A stretch of 64,000 bases of DNA from Cedecea lapagei (GTDB taxonomy: Bacteria > Pseudomonadota > Gammaproteobacteria > Enterobacterales > Enterobacteriaceae), in NCBI RefSeq assembly GCF_900635955.1, contig NZ_LR134201.1:1550001-1614000 (forward strand). The letters run 5' to 3'. Position numbers and translations under genes: made by a program. This document shows positions 8,415 to 23,163 of the stretch, in pieces. Under the pieces are notes generated by a model. The model worked only from the letters and a program-made list of their open reading frames with translations, did no database searches and was not told the origin of the DNA. The stretch's first letter is position 1; each line of letters starts with the position of its first letter.

Positions 8415-9398
8415 ATGAATCAGGCTGACGTTAATGTGACAAAAGATCACACCATTCAAACATCCGAACAAATTGATTTAATTGATATTTTTATTCAGCT
8501 GTGGCGAGGAAAAATCGCAATAGTTGCAGCAATGATTGTAGCAATTTTAATCGCCGTGGGTTATCTGGTCGTGGCTAAAGAAAAATGGACCTCAGAGGCT
8601 ATCGTCACGTTGCCGGATTCGGGGCAGGTTTCTAATTATAGCAATGCTATAAGTGTGCTTAATACTCAAAACCTGACGCTGATTGATGTTCAGCAGCGTT
8701 TCTTTGGCCGCTTTAACTCCGCTATCGCAGCACTTTCTGAGCAGCTCGATAACCAGCAGAAGCCAGAGAAGCTGACGATTGAGTCAGCAGCTAAGGATCA
8801 ACCGCTACCGCTTAAGATTAGCTATGTAGCGAATTCTGCGGAACAGGCCCAGAAAACGCTCAATACTTACCTCCAGCAAATTAACAAAAGAATCGTTAAC
8901 GAGCTAGATGACGATCTTAAAACCTCCGTTGACGCAAAAATAGGCGATCTCAAAGACCAGCTCGCCACGAAAGAAAAGGTGGCGAAAGAGAAGCAGCAAA
9001 AACGTCTTGATGAGCTAAACCAGGCGCTGGTTGTTGCTCAGCAGTCCAACATCACCAAACCAGTGGTTTCGCAGGCAGAAACTTTGTCTGAAGATACGCT
9101 GTTTGTGTTGGGCAGTGAGGCGCTCTCTTCGATGATCAAGAATGAAGCCTCTCGTCCTCTGCCGCTGGATGAATCTTACTTTAACACCCGCCAGTCATTG
9201 CTGGCCGTCAGCGAACTGAAATCGACGCCGGAAACGACCTATGCGTTCCGCTATGTTATGAAGCCGACGTTACCGGTACGGAAAGACAGCCCGAAAAAAG
9301 GACTCACTCTGGTGCTTGCCGCCCTGCTGGGCCTGATTGTAGGCTCGGGCTATGTACTGGGACGTAACGTTTTGCGTAGCTATAAAAACGCCGCGTAA
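8415..9398 (+). CDS. wzzB: O-antigen chain-length determinant WzzB
   Basis: It sets the modal length of O-antigen chains together with Wzy at the inner membrane. It has the polysaccharide co-polymerase layout: a short cytoplasmic N-terminus (EQIDLIDIFIQLWRGK), a first membrane helix at about 35-53, a large periplasmic coiled-coil region and a second helix near the C-terminus (LTLVLAALLGLIVGSGYVLG) with a proline/glycine-rich approach. The 327 residues equal the usual length. It directly follows gnd; the ugd gene that usually separates gnd and wzz in E. coli and Salmonella is missing. The 225-base gap upstream must carry its promoter. Confidence 0.95.
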   Translation: MNQADVNVTKDHTIQTSEQIDLIDIFIQLWRGKIAIVAAMIVAILIAVGYLVVAKEKWTSEAIVTLPDSGQVSNYSNAISVLNTQNLTLIDVQQRFFGRFNSAIAALSEQLDNQQKPEKLTIESAAKDQPLPLKISYVANSAEQAQKTLNTYLQQINKRIVNELDDDLKTSVDAKIGDLKDQLATKEKVAKEKQQKRLDELNQALVVAQQSNITKPVVSQAETLSEDTLFVLGSEALSSMIKNEASRPLPLDESYFNTRQSLLAVSELKSTPETTYAFRYVMKPTLPVRKDSPKKGLTLVLAALLGLIVGSGYVLGRNVLRSYKNAA

Positions 9399-9412
9399 AT
9401 CCGCTAAAAAAC

Positions 9413-9438
9413 AAAAGGCCGCATCAGCGGCCTTTTTT
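9413..9438. terminator. Bidirectional terminator between wzzB and hisIE
   Basis: AAAAGGCCGC pairs with GCGGCCTTTT around an ATCA loop. T-runs flank both sides in the respective directions, so it can end both the wzzB transcript and the converging his operon. Confidence 0.85.
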
Positions 9439-9453
9439 GCATCTGGCGCCGGC

Positions 9454-10058
9454 TTATTTATGCCGAGCCCGCAAGTTCTCAATCACCGCACTCAAGTCCA
9501 AATCCTGATCCTGCAGCAGCACCAGCAGGTGATACATCAAGTCAGAGGCTTCGTTGGTCAGCTCATGGCGATCGTTTACGGTTGCGGCCAGCGCGGTTTC
9601 CACGCCTTCTTCCCCAACTTTCTGCGCAATACGCTTGGTACCGCTGGCATACAGTTTCGCGGTATAGGAGCTCGCCGGGTCGGCGGTTTTGCGCGAAGCC
9701 AACAGCTGTTCCAGCTCAAACAGGAAGTGCCAGTCATGGTGTGCTTCACCGAAGCAGCTTGAAGTGCCCAGGTGGCAGGTTGGGCCGATAGGGTTAACCA
9801 GCACCAGCAGCGTATCGTTATCGCAGTCCGGGGAAATGCGCACCACGTTCAGGAAGTGGCCGGAGGTTTCACCTTTGGTCCACAGGCGCTGTTTGGTGCG
9901 CGAGAAGAAGGTGACTTTGCCGGTCTCCAGTGTTTTCGCCAGCGCGTCCTGGTTCATGTAACCGAGCATCAGGACTTCGCCGGAAACGGCATGCTGAACG
10001 ATAACCGGCATCAGGCCATCGGTTTTTTCCCAGTCCAGCTGGGCTAGCTGTTGTTCTG

Positions 10059-10065
<7 letters not shown>
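9454..10065 (-). CDS. hisI: Bifunctional phosphoribosyl-AMP cyclohydrolase / phosphoribosyl-ATP pyrophosphatase
   Basis: It performs steps 2 and 3 of histidine synthesis in the cytosol. The N-terminal cyclohydrolase half has [31 protein letters not shown] and the zinc-binding residues in DCDNDTLL and GPTCHLG. The C-terminal pyrophosphohydrolase half has [18 protein letters not shown] and a helical MazG-like end. 203 residues match the fused enterobacterial enzyme. It is the last gene of the operon and overlaps hisF by 7 bases. Confidence 0.97.
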
Positions 10066-11557
<1,492 letters not shown>

Positions 11558-12147
11558 CTACATCTCCAGAAAGTTTTTCAGCAGCTGAGAACCCGCCGCA
11601 CCGGAACGCTCGGGGTGAAACTGAACGCCCCAAAAATTATCCTTTTGTACCGCAGCGGTAAAAGCTTCGCCGTAGTTTGCCTGGGCGATAGTATTTTCGC
11701 AGACCGGCATCGCGTAGCTGTGGACGAAGTAGAAGTACGCGCCATCCTCAATGCCGCGGAACAGGCGGTCACCCGCCTTCGGGTATACCCGGTTCCAGCC
11801 CATGTGCGGCAGCGGCAGGCCGAAGTCTTTCATCTGCAACACCGGTTGCTCGATAATGCCCAGCATCTCGACGCCGTTGCTTTCATCGCTGCGGCTGCCG
11901 AGAAGCTGCATACCAAGGCAAATGCCCAGCACCGGCTGAGTGCAGGCCTTGATGAGCTCCACCAGGTCGCGCTCGACGATCTGCTGCATGGCCGCCTGGG
12001 CGGTGCCCACTCCGGGTAAAAAAAGTTTATCGGCACGCAGCACCACATCTGAATCACGACTTACCCGCGGCTCGTAGCCGTGGCGCTGAATCGCCGATTT
12101 CACCGAGTGAAGGTTGGCGCAGCCCGTATCGAGGATCACCACGTTCA

Positions 12148-12148
<1 letters not shown>
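11558..12148 (-). CDS. hisH: Imidazole glycerol phosphate synthase, glutaminase subunit
   Basis: A class I glutamine amidotransferase that makes ammonia and channels it to HisF. Cys77 in VLGICLGMQ is the nucleophile, and the His-Glu pair lies in VQFHPERSG near the C-terminus. I use the ATG at 12148, which overlaps the hisB stop (TGATG) and sits behind AAAGGAG; this gives 196 residues, exactly the E. coli length. A GTG one codon upstream is also in frame. The 'ML' spacing to hisA is 3 bases. Confidence 0.96.
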
Positions 12149-15598
<3,450 letters not shown>

Positions 15599-15602
15599 CA
15601 CA

Positions 15603-16502
15603 TCACTCCATCATCTTCTCAATTGGCAGCACCAGAATAGAGCTGGCGCCCAGCGCTTTCAGCTTCTCCATGGTTTCCCAGAACAGCGTTTCGCTGCTGA
15701 CCATATGCATTGCTACGCGCTGCTGATCGCCCGCCAGCGGCAGAATCGTCGGGCGCTCGGCACCCGGCAGCAGGGCGATGACTTCATCCAGACGCTCGGT
15801 TGGAGCATGCATCATGATGTATTTGGATTCACGCGCCTGAATGACGCCCTGGATACGGGTCAGCAGTTTGTCGATGAGCTGCTGCTTGGCTTCCGGCATT
15901 TCGCCATCGCGCTGGATCAGGCAGGCTTTGGAGCGGTAGATAACCTCGACTTCGCGCAGGCCGTTGGCTTCAAGCGTTGCACCGGTAGACACCAGGTCGC
16001 AGATGGCGTCAGCCAGGCCGGCGCGCGGCGCAACTTCCACCGAGCCGTTGAGCAGGCATGATTTAAACTGCACGCCTTTCTGGTCGAGGTAGCGCTTGAG
16101 CAGGTGCGGGTAAGAGGTCGCTATGCGTTTGTTGTTGAGGCTGGCCGGGCCATCCCAGGGCTCGTCCACTGCGGTGGCCAGCGACAGGCGGCAGCCGCCG
16201 AAGTCCAGGCGACGCAGCGTGTAGTAGCGCGGATCTTCACCCTGCGCGCGGCGGGTCAGCAACTCTTCTTCGAGAACGTTTTCACCGATGATACCGAGGT
16301 CAACTACGCCGTCCATCACCAGGCCCGGAATGTCGTCATCACGGACGCGCAGAATATCGATCGGCATGTTTTCAGCCAGGGCAATCAGACGCTGCGTGTG
16401 CAGGTTGATTTTTATGCCGCAGCGGGCCAGTAATTCGCGTGAATCATCGCTAAGACGGCCTGATTTCTGCATAGCTATGCGTAAACGGTTGTTGTCGGTC
16501 AT
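15603..16502 (-). CDS. hisG: ATP phosphoribosyltransferase
   Basis: First and rate-setting enzyme of histidine synthesis, joining ATP and PRPP; it is inhibited by histidine. The 299 residues equal the E. coli long form: two periplasmic-binding-like lobes plus a C-terminal ACT-like regulatory domain (from about 225, [23 protein letters not shown]). [19 protein letters not shown] and the PRPP loop [13 protein letters not shown] are clear. First structural gene after the attenuator. Confidence 0.97.
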   Translation of the reverse strand: MTDNNRLRIAMQKSGRLSDDSRELLARCGIKINLHTQRLIALAENMPIDILRVRDDDIPGLVMDGVVDLGIIGENVLEEELLTRRAQGEDPRYYTLRRLDFGGCRLSLATAVDEPWDGPASLNNKRIATSYPHLLKRYLDQKGVQFKSCLLNGSVEVAPRAGLADAICDLVSTGATLEANGLREVEVIYRSKACLIQRDGEMPEAKQQLIDKLLTRIQGVIQARESKYIMMHAPTERLDEVIALLPGAERPTILPLAGDQQRVAMHMVSSETLFWETMEKLKALGASSILVLPIEKMME

Positions 16503-16540
16503 CGGTAGTTACCCCTTATTCATTCTGTCTGACGCCCAAT

Positions 16541-16574
16541 AAAAAAAGCCCCCGGAAGCTATCTTCCGGGGGCT
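16541..16574 (-). terminator. his operon attenuator
   Basis: On the minus strand a 12-bp perfect stem (16547-16558 with 16563-16574) with a four-base loop is followed by a run of seven T residues. It sits between the leader peptide and hisG, where the histidine attenuator is expected. When histidyl-tRNA is scarce, ribosome stalling on the His codons of hisL should prevent its folding. Confidence 0.92.
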
Positions 16575-16637
16575 TTTTCTCGCGTTCACGCACCACTGGA
16601 AGATCTTTTCGTCTCCCAGCACCAATCGCCTGAAAGA

Positions 16638-16688
16638 CTAGTCAGGGTGATGGTGATGATGGTGGTTTTTAAACTGAGCGCGTGTCAT
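16638..16688 (-). CDS. hisL: his operon leader peptide
   Basis: A 16-codon leader read on the minus strand as MTRAQFKNHHHHHHPD, with six consecutive His codons followed by Pro-Asp and a TAG stop. The E. coli peptide has seven His residues; here the first is Asn, through one codon (AAC). It is the sensor of charged tRNA-His for transcription attenuation and has no known role as a peptide. Confidence 0.95.
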   Translation of the reverse strand: MTRAQFKNHHHHHHPD

Positions 16689-16888
16689 AAAATTCTCGTA
16701 TGAATGACTATTCATTATGTGCCAATTAACGTAAACCAGATTACGCGTTGAGCGCAAGGGGTTTTTTCCCCGTTCATTGATATTCTGTAGGGCAGAGGTA
16801 ATTGTCAGTTCTGCGCGGGTGGCGTAGCCTTAACGGAGAGCTAAATTCACTCGTCAGAAGATAATGCTGTAAGGTCAGGAGACAAGGC

Positions 16889-17716
16889 ATGAAAAGGGTC
16901 GCGATAGTCGGTTTAGGGTGGTTGGGAATGCCGCTGGCGCTCTCATTGTCAGCGCGGGGCTTTCAGGTCAGCGGAAGCAAAACGACGCTCGATGGCGTAG
17001 AGGCTGCCCGCATGTGCGGAATTGAAAGTTACCAGCTGCAGCTGCAGCCGGAGCTGGTTTGCGACAGTGACGATCTGGATGAGCTGCTGGACGTCGATGC
17101 ATTAGTGGTGACGCTTCCTGCCAGACGCAGCGGTGAAGGTGATGATTTTTATCTTCAGGCGGTACAGGAAATAGTCGATAGCGCACTTGCGCATTCGGTT
17201 CCGCGCATTATTTTTACCAGTTCGACGTCGGTGTATGGTGAAGGCGAGGGCAACGTGAAAGAGACAACGCCGCTCAGGCCCGTTACCGCCAGCGGACGGG
17301 TGCTCAAAGAGTTAGAAGACTGGATGCACCGTCTGCCCGGTACCTCGGTGGATATTCTGCGTCTTGCCGGGCTGGTGGGGCCGGATCGCCATCCAGGACG
17401 TTTTCTGGCGGGTAAAACGGACGTGGCTAACGGGCAACACGGCGTAAACCTTGTTCATCTCGAAGATGTTATTTCTGCCATCACGCTGCTGCTTCAGGCA
17501 CCAAAAGGGGGCCATACCTACAACCTTTGTGCGCCGGCCCATCCCACACGCGAGGAGTTTTATTCTCGCATGGCCCGCCAAATTGGCCTTCAGGCGCCTT
17601 CGTTCCGTCAGGACGCTGGAACCGGCCACGGTAAGCTGGTTGACGGCAGCCGTATCTGTAATGAGCTAGGCTTCGAGTATCAATATCCTAATCCGCTGGT
17701 TATGCCGATGCAGTAA
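16889..17716 (+). CDS. yeeZ: NAD(P)-binding SDR-type oxidoreductase YeeZ
   Basis: A 275-residue Rossmann-fold protein. VAIVGLGWLGMPLALSL is the dinucleotide loop, IIFTSSTSVYGEGEG the epimerase-like Ser/Tyr region, and LRLAGLVGPDRHPGRFLAG the later substrate strand. It is an extended short-chain dehydrogenase like the E. coli YeeZ, whose substrate is not settled. AGGAG lies before the ATG. It diverges from the his operon and precedes yeeY by 26 bases, as in E. coli. Confidence 0.92.
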   Translation: MKRVAIVGLGWLGMPLALSLSARGFQVSGSKTTLDGVEAARMCGIESYQLQLQPELVCDSDDLDELLDVDALVVTLPARRSGEGDDFYLQAVQEIVDSALAHSVPRIIFTSSTSVYGEGEGNVKETTPLRPVTASGRVLKELEDWMHRLPGTSVDILRLAGLVGPDRHPGRFLAGKTDVANGQHGVNLVHLEDVISAITLLLQAPKGGHTYNLCAPAHPTREEFYSRMARQIGLQAPSFRQDAGTGHGKLVDGSRICNELGFEYQYPNPLVMPMQ

Positions 17717-17742
17717 CCTAAGCGCCGTGGGCGGGAGTGATT

Positions 17743-18657
17743 ATGAAACCTTTGCTGGATGTACTGGTCATTCTCGATGCGCTGGATAAAGAAGGGAGCT
17801 TCGCTGCCGCGGCGGCAAAGCTCTTTAAAACGCCTTCGGCGCTGAGCTACAGCGTTCAAAAGCTGGAAAGCGACCTCAATATTCAAATCCTCGACCGCAG
17901 CGGCCATCGGGCGCGTTTTACGCGTACTGGTCAATTTCTGCTGGAAAGAGGACGAGAGATTCTGCATTCGGTTCGTGAATTAGAGCAGCAGGCGATTAAG
18001 CTGCAGCAGGGCTGGGAGCGTGAGCTGACTATCGGCGTGGATAACGCTTTTCCTTTCTCTCTGCTGACCCCTTTGATCGAAGCTTTTTATGAAAGTTACA
18101 GCGTGACGCGCCTCAAATTCATTAATGATGTGCTGGGTGGCTCGTGGGAAGCGCTGACGGAAGGGCGCGCGGATATTACCGTTGGGGCGATGAGCGAACC
18201 GCCTTCGTTGAGCGGATATGGCTTTAAGCTGTTAGGAAGTCTGGACATCGTTTTTGTTGTGGCGCCGCATCATCCGCTGGCGAAGGCCGAAGAGCCGCTC
18301 ACCCGCCGCCTGATTCAACGTTCCCGCGCCGTGGTCGTGGGCGACACTTCAAGAATTGAGCCTGCCCGCGCTATGCATCTGCCTGAAGCGCAGGAAGCTA
18401 TCACCGTCTTTGACTTTAAAACCAAGCTCGAACTGCAAATCAGCGGTCTTGGCTGCGGGTATATCCCGCGCTATATGGCGCAGCGTTATATCGACAGCGG
18501 TGCGCTGGTCAAAAAGCAGGTGGCAGGCCAGAAACCCTGTGTGCCGGTCTGGCTTGGCTGGAATGAGCAAACGGCCGGGCTTGCCAGCGAATGGTGGCGC
18601 GAGAAAATCGTCGCAGATCCCCACATCGCTCAGGTTTATAAGCCGGTAGAAAAATAG
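17743..18657 (+). CDS. yeeY: LysR-family transcriptional regulator YeeY
   Basis: About 304 residues. The N-terminal winged helix spans about 1-60 (DALDKEGSFAAAAAKLF, with TPSALSYSVQKLESDL as the recognition helix), and a periplasmic-binding-type effector domain follows. The ATG at 17743 has GGGAG five bases upstream and is preferred to the GTG two codons earlier, which touches the ribosome site. It lies between yeeZ and plaP, as in E. coli. The target genes are not evident from sequence. Confidence 0.92.
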   Translation: MKPLLDVLVILDALDKEGSFAAAAAKLFKTPSALSYSVQKLESDLNIQILDRSGHRARFTRTGQFLLERGREILHSVRELEQQAIKLQQGWERELTIGVDNAFPFSLLTPLIEAFYESYSVTRLKFINDVLGGSWEALTEGRADITVGAMSEPPSLSGYGFKLLGSLDIVFVVAPHHPLAKAEEPLTRRLIQRSRAVVVGDTSRIEPARAMHLPEAQEAITVFDFKTKLELQISGLGCGYIPRYMAQRYIDSGALVKKQVAGQKPCVPVWLGWNEQTAGLASEWWREKIVADPHIAQVYKPVEK

Positions 18658-19085
18658 TGCTTTTTTCACTGGCGATTTTAGATGGGCTCTACTATGTTGA
18701 TTGTCAGCCAGGCAGTACTTTATGGCACCGATACGCCGCGACAGGCCGATCTTCTTCTGTAGCACCGAATGCGAGAGGTTTTACTTCCGCCAGGCGCAGA
18801 AAAAGAAATTGTCAAAGATGGCTTTTAACATCTTGTCATTGTGCCTCTGAATGGTGCAAAATATGCGGCCTGCAAAAGAGAAAACTAACCGACGTTTAAG
18901 AGACGTCGGTTATTTTTTTGCAATCAATTAAGTCAGACAAACGGCATTTGCCAAAAAAACCAAGAGGCCGGGCTTCGTACCGGATAGATACTAGCTTTTA
19001 AAAAACGACAGTCGTGTCGCCGAGGAAATTAAGATGGGGCAGATTTTTGCTTTTGCGCAGGCTTTCACCATTGGGGGAAATGACC
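18658..19085 (+). other. Leader and intergenic region between yeeY and plaP
   Basis: 428 bases without a convincing gene. An 80-codon frame at 18657-18899 begins with GTG inside the yeeY stop, has unlikely composition and ends in the terminator, so I reject it. The stretch holds the terminator at 18887-18919 and then about 165 bases of AT-rich plaP leader. Confidence 0.6.
18887..18919 (+). terminator. Terminator after yeeY / upstream of plaP
   Basis: A 9-bp stem (AACCGACGT with ACGTCGGTT), a seven-base loop, then TATTTTTTTG. It lies 230 bases after yeeY, so it could end the yeeZ-yeeY transcript or a short leader RNA. Confidence 0.8.
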
Positions 19086-20450
19086 ATGTCGCTTAACGTC
19101 ACCGCAGGTGCAAACACCCGCCCAGGTCTGCGTAAGACCCTGACGCTGGTTCCGGTAGTTATGATGGGCCTTGCCTACATGCAGCCGATGACCTTGTTTG
19201 ATACTTTCGGTATTGTTTCCGGGATGACCGATGGCCATGTGCCGACGGCTTATGCCTTTGCTCTGGTGGCGATTCTGTTCACCGCGCTGAGCTATGGCAA
19301 GCTGGTGCGTCGTTTCCCGTCTGCGGGTTCCGCCTATACCTACGCCCAGAAATCAATCAACCCGACCGTTGGGTTTATGGTTGGCTGGTCATCGCTGCTG
19401 GACTATCTGTTCATGCCGATGATCAACATTCTGCTGGCAAAAATTTACTTTGAAGCGCTGGTGCCGAGCGTGCCGTCGTGGATATTCGTTGTTGCGCTGG
19501 TGGCCTTTATGACCATTTCTAACCTGCGCAGCATTAAGACCGTGGCTAATTTCAACACCCTGATTGTGGTGCTGCAGATGGGGATTGTCTCCGTCATCGT
19601 CGGCATGATTATTTATGGGGTTTATCACGGTGAAGGTGCAGCAACGCTAACGAGTTCTCGCCCGTTCTGGTCAGGTGATGCGCACGTGGTGCCGATGATT
19701 ACCGGGGCGACCATTCTGTGCTTCTCGTTCCTGGGCTTTGACGGCATCTCTTCTCTGTCTGAAGAGACGAAAGATGCAGAGCGCGTGATTCCAAAGGCTA
19801 TCTTCCTGACTGCGCTGATTGGCGGGATGGTATTTATTGTTGCGTCTTACTTCCTGCAACTCTACTTCCCGGATATCTCTCGCTTTAAGGATCCAGACGC
19901 ATCGCAGCCGGAAATCATGCTCTATGTAGCAGGTAAAACCTTCCAGTGGGGCGTGCTGATCTTCTCCAGCGTGACCGTTCTGGCTTCCGGTATGGCCGCG
20001 CACGCTGGCGTTTCTCGTCTGATGTATGTGATGGGGCGTGACGGCGTGTTCCCGACTCGCTTCTTCGGTTACATTCATCCGAAATGGCGTACCCCGGCGT
20101 GGAACGTTCTGCTGGTTGGTGCCATTGCGCTGCTGGCTATCCGTTTCGACCTGGTTACCGCAACGGCGCTGATTAACTTTGGTGCGCTGGTGGCGTTCAC
20201 CTTCGTGAACCTGTCAGTGATCTCACAGTTCTGGATCCGCGAAAAGCGCAACAAAACGCTGAAAGACCACTTTAACTACCTGGTACTGCCGGTATGTGGT
20301 GCTCTGACGGTGGGTGCGCTGTGGATCAACCTGGAAGAGAGCTCGATGGTGCTTGGCCTGATCTGGGGCGGCATTGGCCTGGTTTACCTGGCCTGCGTGA
20401 CTCGCAGCTTCCGTAACCCGGTGCCACAGTACAACGAAGACGCGGCTTAA
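19086..20450 (+). CDS. plaP: Low-affinity putrescine importer PlaP
   Basis: An amino acid-polyamine-organocation permease with twelve helices that imports putrescine by proton symport; in E. coli it supports surface motility. [22 protein letters not shown] is helix 1, [22 protein letters not shown] the conserved helix 6 region, and [20 protein letters not shown] the cytoplasmic loop. The frame is open to 19014, but the ATG at 19086 behind GGGGGAA gives 454 residues, near the 452 of E. coli, and the same N-terminal MS-NV residues. Confidence 0.95.
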   Translation: MSLNVTAGANTRPGLRKTLTLVPVVMMGLAYMQPMTLFDTFGIVSGMTDGHVPTAYAFALVAILFTALSYGKLVRRFPSAGSAYTYAQKSINPTVGFMVGWSSLLDYLFMPMINILLAKIYFEALVPSVPSWIFVVALVAFMTISNLRSIKTVANFNTLIVVLQMGIVSVIVGMIIYGVYHGEGAATLTSSRPFWSGDAHVVPMITGATILCFSFLGFDGISSLSEETKDAERVIPKAIFLTALIGGMVFIVASYFLQLYFPDISRFKDPDASQPEIMLYVAGKTFQWGVLIFSSVTVLASGMAAHAGVSRLMYVMGRDGVFPTRFFGYIHPKWRTPAWNVLLVGAIALLAIRFDLVTATALINFGALVAFTFVNLSVISQFWIREKRNKTLKDHFNYLVLPVCGALTVGALWINLEESSMVLGLIWGGIGLVYLACVTRSFRNPVPQYNEDAA

Positions 20451-20465
20451 TCGTCTTTGGTGATA

Positions 20466-20496
20466 AAAAAGCTCCCTTTGTCGGGAGCTTTTTTTT
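20466..20496 (+). terminator. Terminator after plaP
   Basis: AAAAGCTCCC pairs with GGGAGCTTTT, with further T residues. The A-run on the other side lets it also serve the converging sbcB gene. Confidence 0.85.
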
Positions 20497-20510
20497 GCCT
20501 GAAGATAAGT

Positions 20511-21950
20511 TTAACCAACCAGGTACTGCGCATATTCAAACAGCGCTTTCAGCAGCGCCATCTTCTCTTTATCCCCTTCATGCTGGTTATACAGCGCTTC
20601 CAGCTCATGGGCATATGCCTGCAGGGTTTCCTGAGAAAGCACATCCCGGCGATGCTGCAGCCAGCGGTTCTGTTCTTCTTCGCTTAAGGTGCCTGGCCAG
20701 TTACGCGCACGGTAGTTAAACAGCAGTTTCTCAATGCGCTTGTCGGCGAAGGTGATATCCAGCGCCGGCAGATTCTGTGGGTCAGTTTGCAGAACAATAC
20801 GCATCGCCGCACGGTCCGCGTCGCTGAAGAAGCCGTTATATAGCTGGGCATCGACGTTATCTGAAGGAACAAAAGGTTCTGCTTCGGCAAACAGGGCGAC
20901 CACTTTCTCACGGACTTCCGGGTGTTCTCGCAGCACTTTCAGGTTATCGAGGCACCGCTGGCGGTTGATGCCTAAACGTTCCGCATCTTCCGGGCGCAAC
21001 GTGTTAGCGACGGCCAGCACCGGGCACTTATTGAGGTGGACCAGCTTGATGGGCACTGCAGCGTTATCCCCAAGCTCGGTTTTTGGCGTATAGAGGCGGT
21101 CACGCAGGGTATTGGCGTCCAGCTCAAGCAGCGGAGAGATATCCCCGGCCAGATCCACCATAATCACGGCATTGCGGTTATCCGGATGCCAGGCCAGCGG
21201 CGCTATCCAGCTGGTATTGCCGCGCTGGGCACCGAACATGCCGGAAACGTGAACCAGCGGCTTCATTTGCGGGATATCTATCAGCGTCTGCAGTTTCTGC
21301 TTCGAGCGATGGCTGTAGAGATAGTCAAACAGGCGTGGCTGACGAGTTTTCACCAACTGAGCCATGGCGATGGTTGCGTAGACATCTGACATAGCATCGT
21401 GTGCGTTGGCGTGCTCAATGCCGTTAGCTTTGGTCAGGTGCTCAAGACGGAAGCTCGGTAGCTCGTCCTCGTTTTCCGGCCAGACAATGCCTTCCGGGCG
21501 CAGGGCATAACAGGCGCGCATCACGTCCAGCAGGTCCCAGCGCGAGTTATCGTGCTGCCAGCTCCAGGCATAGGGATCGTAGAAGTTGCGGTAAAAGATA
21601 TTGCGCGTCACTTCGTCGTCGAAGCGCACGTTGTTGTAGCCCACTACGCAGGTCTTCGGCACGGTGAAAATATCGTGGATACGTTTAGCAAAAGCCGCTT
21701 CGTTTTCGCCGCGAGCCAGCGCCACCTGAGGCGTTATCCCGGTAATCATTACGGCCTCTGGCTGAGGCAGGTAGTCGTCTGCGGGCTTGCAGTAAAACAC
21801 TTCAGGATCGCCAATAACGTTAAATTCGCTGTCGGTGCGAATGGCGGCAAACTGGGCCGGTCTGTCCAGTGAAGGGCTTTTGCCGAAGGTCTCGTAATCG
21901 TGAAACAGAAATGTAGCTTGCGGAGCGGAGTCGGACACAGAGGATACCAT
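20511..21950 (-). CDS. sbcB: Exodeoxyribonuclease I
   Basis: It degrades single-stranded DNA from the 3' end and acts in recombination and mismatch repair. The DEDD exonuclease motifs are present: FLFHDYETFG (Asp-Glu), GYNNVRFDDEVTRN (Asp) and EHANAHDAMSDVYAT (His-Asp). The SH3-like and C-terminal helical domains follow. The chosen ATG at 21950 gives 479 residues against 475 in E. coli. A TTG 24 bases further upstream is possible, and neither has a strong ribosome site. Confidence 0.95.
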   Translation of the reverse strand: MVSSVSDSAPQATFLFHDYETFGKSPSLDRPAQFAAIRTDSEFNVIGDPEVFYCKPADDYLPQPEAVMITGITPQVALARGENEAAFAKRIHDIFTVPKTCVVGYNNVRFDDEVTRNIFYRNFYDPYAWSWQHDNSRWDLLDVMRACYALRPEGIVWPENEDELPSFRLEHLTKANGIEHANAHDAMSDVYATIAMAQLVKTRQPRLFDYLYSHRSKQKLQTLIDIPQMKPLVHVSGMFGAQRGNTSWIAPLAWHPDNRNAVIMVDLAGDISPLLELDANTLRDRLYTPKTELGDNAAVPIKLVHLNKCPVLAVANTLRPEDAERLGINRQRCLDNLKVLREHPEVREKVVALFAEAEPFVPSDNVDAQLYNGFFSDADRAAMRIVLQTDPQNLPALDITFADKRIEKLLFNYRARNWPGTLSEEEQNRWLQHRRDVLSQETLQAYAHELEALYNQHEGDKEKMALLKALFEYAQYLVG

Positions 21951-22014
21951 TGAGCTAGTTGTAATCTGACTCAATGGTAAACCATCTGCTGGCTCATCAG
22001 AAGGAAAAGCGCGT

Positions 22015-23163
22015 TTAAGATGCTGCCCGCCCGGGCCTCAGCTCGGCGCTGCCGATCAAGCGCTTACCCAGAGCGATACCGCGTTTTTCCACCTTATGGT
22101 AGAGCACAACGGCAATCAGCCACACGGCGGGTAACGTTATCGCAGCCACTATCAGGAAGCGAAGAAGAGAAGGCTGGTGGGCAAAAGCAGTGTAACGCAC
22201 AAGCAGGCCGATGACGGGAATGACAATCATCAGATGCAGCAGGTAAACGGAGTAAGAAACGTCCCCTAAAAACTGGCTGAACCGGCAGGTAAATAGCCTA
22301 CGCGGGGCATCTGTCGTCTTGCTCAGGCGGCTTTCGCCCTGATACTGCCAGAGCAGCATTGCCATCCCAACAATCATCACGCATTCGGCCGCCAGCCGCA
22401 GGTGGGTTTCCGCAATGTGCATTTGCCAGGCGATGACCGGGGCGAGCAGCGCCAGCGCACAATAGCGTATGTTGCGCTGTATCACCGCGTGAGATATCAG
22501 CATTCCGGCGATAAACAGCGGCAGCTTTATCAGGATCATCGACGGCATCGGGAAAGCGTTGAAGTAGTCGGGAAAGAGCCAGCGAGCCGCCAGGCAAACG
22601 ACCATCAACAATGTGGCGCTGACCGCAAATCCGTAGCGCATTACCAGCAGCATCATAAACGGGAATAGCAAGTAGTACTGCATCTCCAACCCGATGCTCC
22701 AGTCGGGCAAGACCGTGCGGAAGGAGTACGCCGGCAGCAGGCCGAAAACAAACGACAGATGGCTGATAATATTGATTACGGAATGGTCGGCGTAGCGGCT
22801 ACTTGCCGTGGCGGTTGTCGGCCATGCGCTGGCGATAATATCGCGCATTTCGCCAAACCAGCTGCCAAACAGCAGGGCGATTATCAACAATAAATAATAG
22901 AGTGGGGCGATGCGAAAGAAACGGCGCAGCCAGAAAACACGGAAGGTAGAAGGCTTATTCCAGGGCTCTTTTTCACGCCGCTCCTGGTAATTCTTGGCCA
23001 TCAAATACCCTGACAGCAAAATAAATAAATCGACCCCCATACCCGGGTCGTAGAGTACGGGAATGCGGCATTGAACCAACAGGCAAATGTGGCCGAGCAA
23101 GACCCAAAGCGATGCAAGGCCTCGAAGTCCTTCCAGCTCAGGAGACCAGCGTTTACTTTCCAC
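22015..23163 (-). CDS. Membrane acyltransferase, OafA/YrhL family
   Basis: A 382-residue integral membrane acyltransferase 3 protein with about ten helices. ELEGLRGLASLWVLLGH carries the conserved Arg and His of the family (R-x10-H), followed by GMGVDLFILLSGYLM and RRFFRIAPLYYLLL. Such enzymes acetylate O antigen or other surface glycans in the inner membrane. The GTG start at 23163 has AAAGG upstream. In E. coli dacD and sbcB are adjacent, so this gene is an extra insertion between them. The substrate is unknown; O-antigen modification away from the main cluster is a guess. Confidence 0.85.
   Translation of the reverse strand: MESKRWSPELEGLRGLASLWVLLGHICLLVQCRIPVLYDPGMGVDLFILLSGYLMAKNYQERREKEPWNKPSTFRVFWLRRFFRIAPLYYLLLIIALLFGSWFGEMRDIIASAWPTTATASSRYADHSVINIISHLSFVFGLLPAYSFRTVLPDWSIGLEMQYYLLFPFMMLLVMRYGFAVSATLLMVVCLAARWLFPDYFNAFPMPSMILIKLPLFIAGMLISHAVIQRNIRYCALALLAPVIAWQMHIAETHLRLAAECVMIVGMAMLLWQYQGESRLSKTTDAPRRLFTCRFSQFLGDVSYSVYLLHLMIVIPVIGLLVRYTAFAHQPSLLRFLIVAAITLPAVWLIAVVLYHKVEKRGIALGKRLIGSAELRPGRAAS

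Noticed and set aside
18657..18899. 80-codon frame after yeeY
   Set aside because: Starts in the yeeY stop with GTG, ends in a terminator hairpin, and has no domain.
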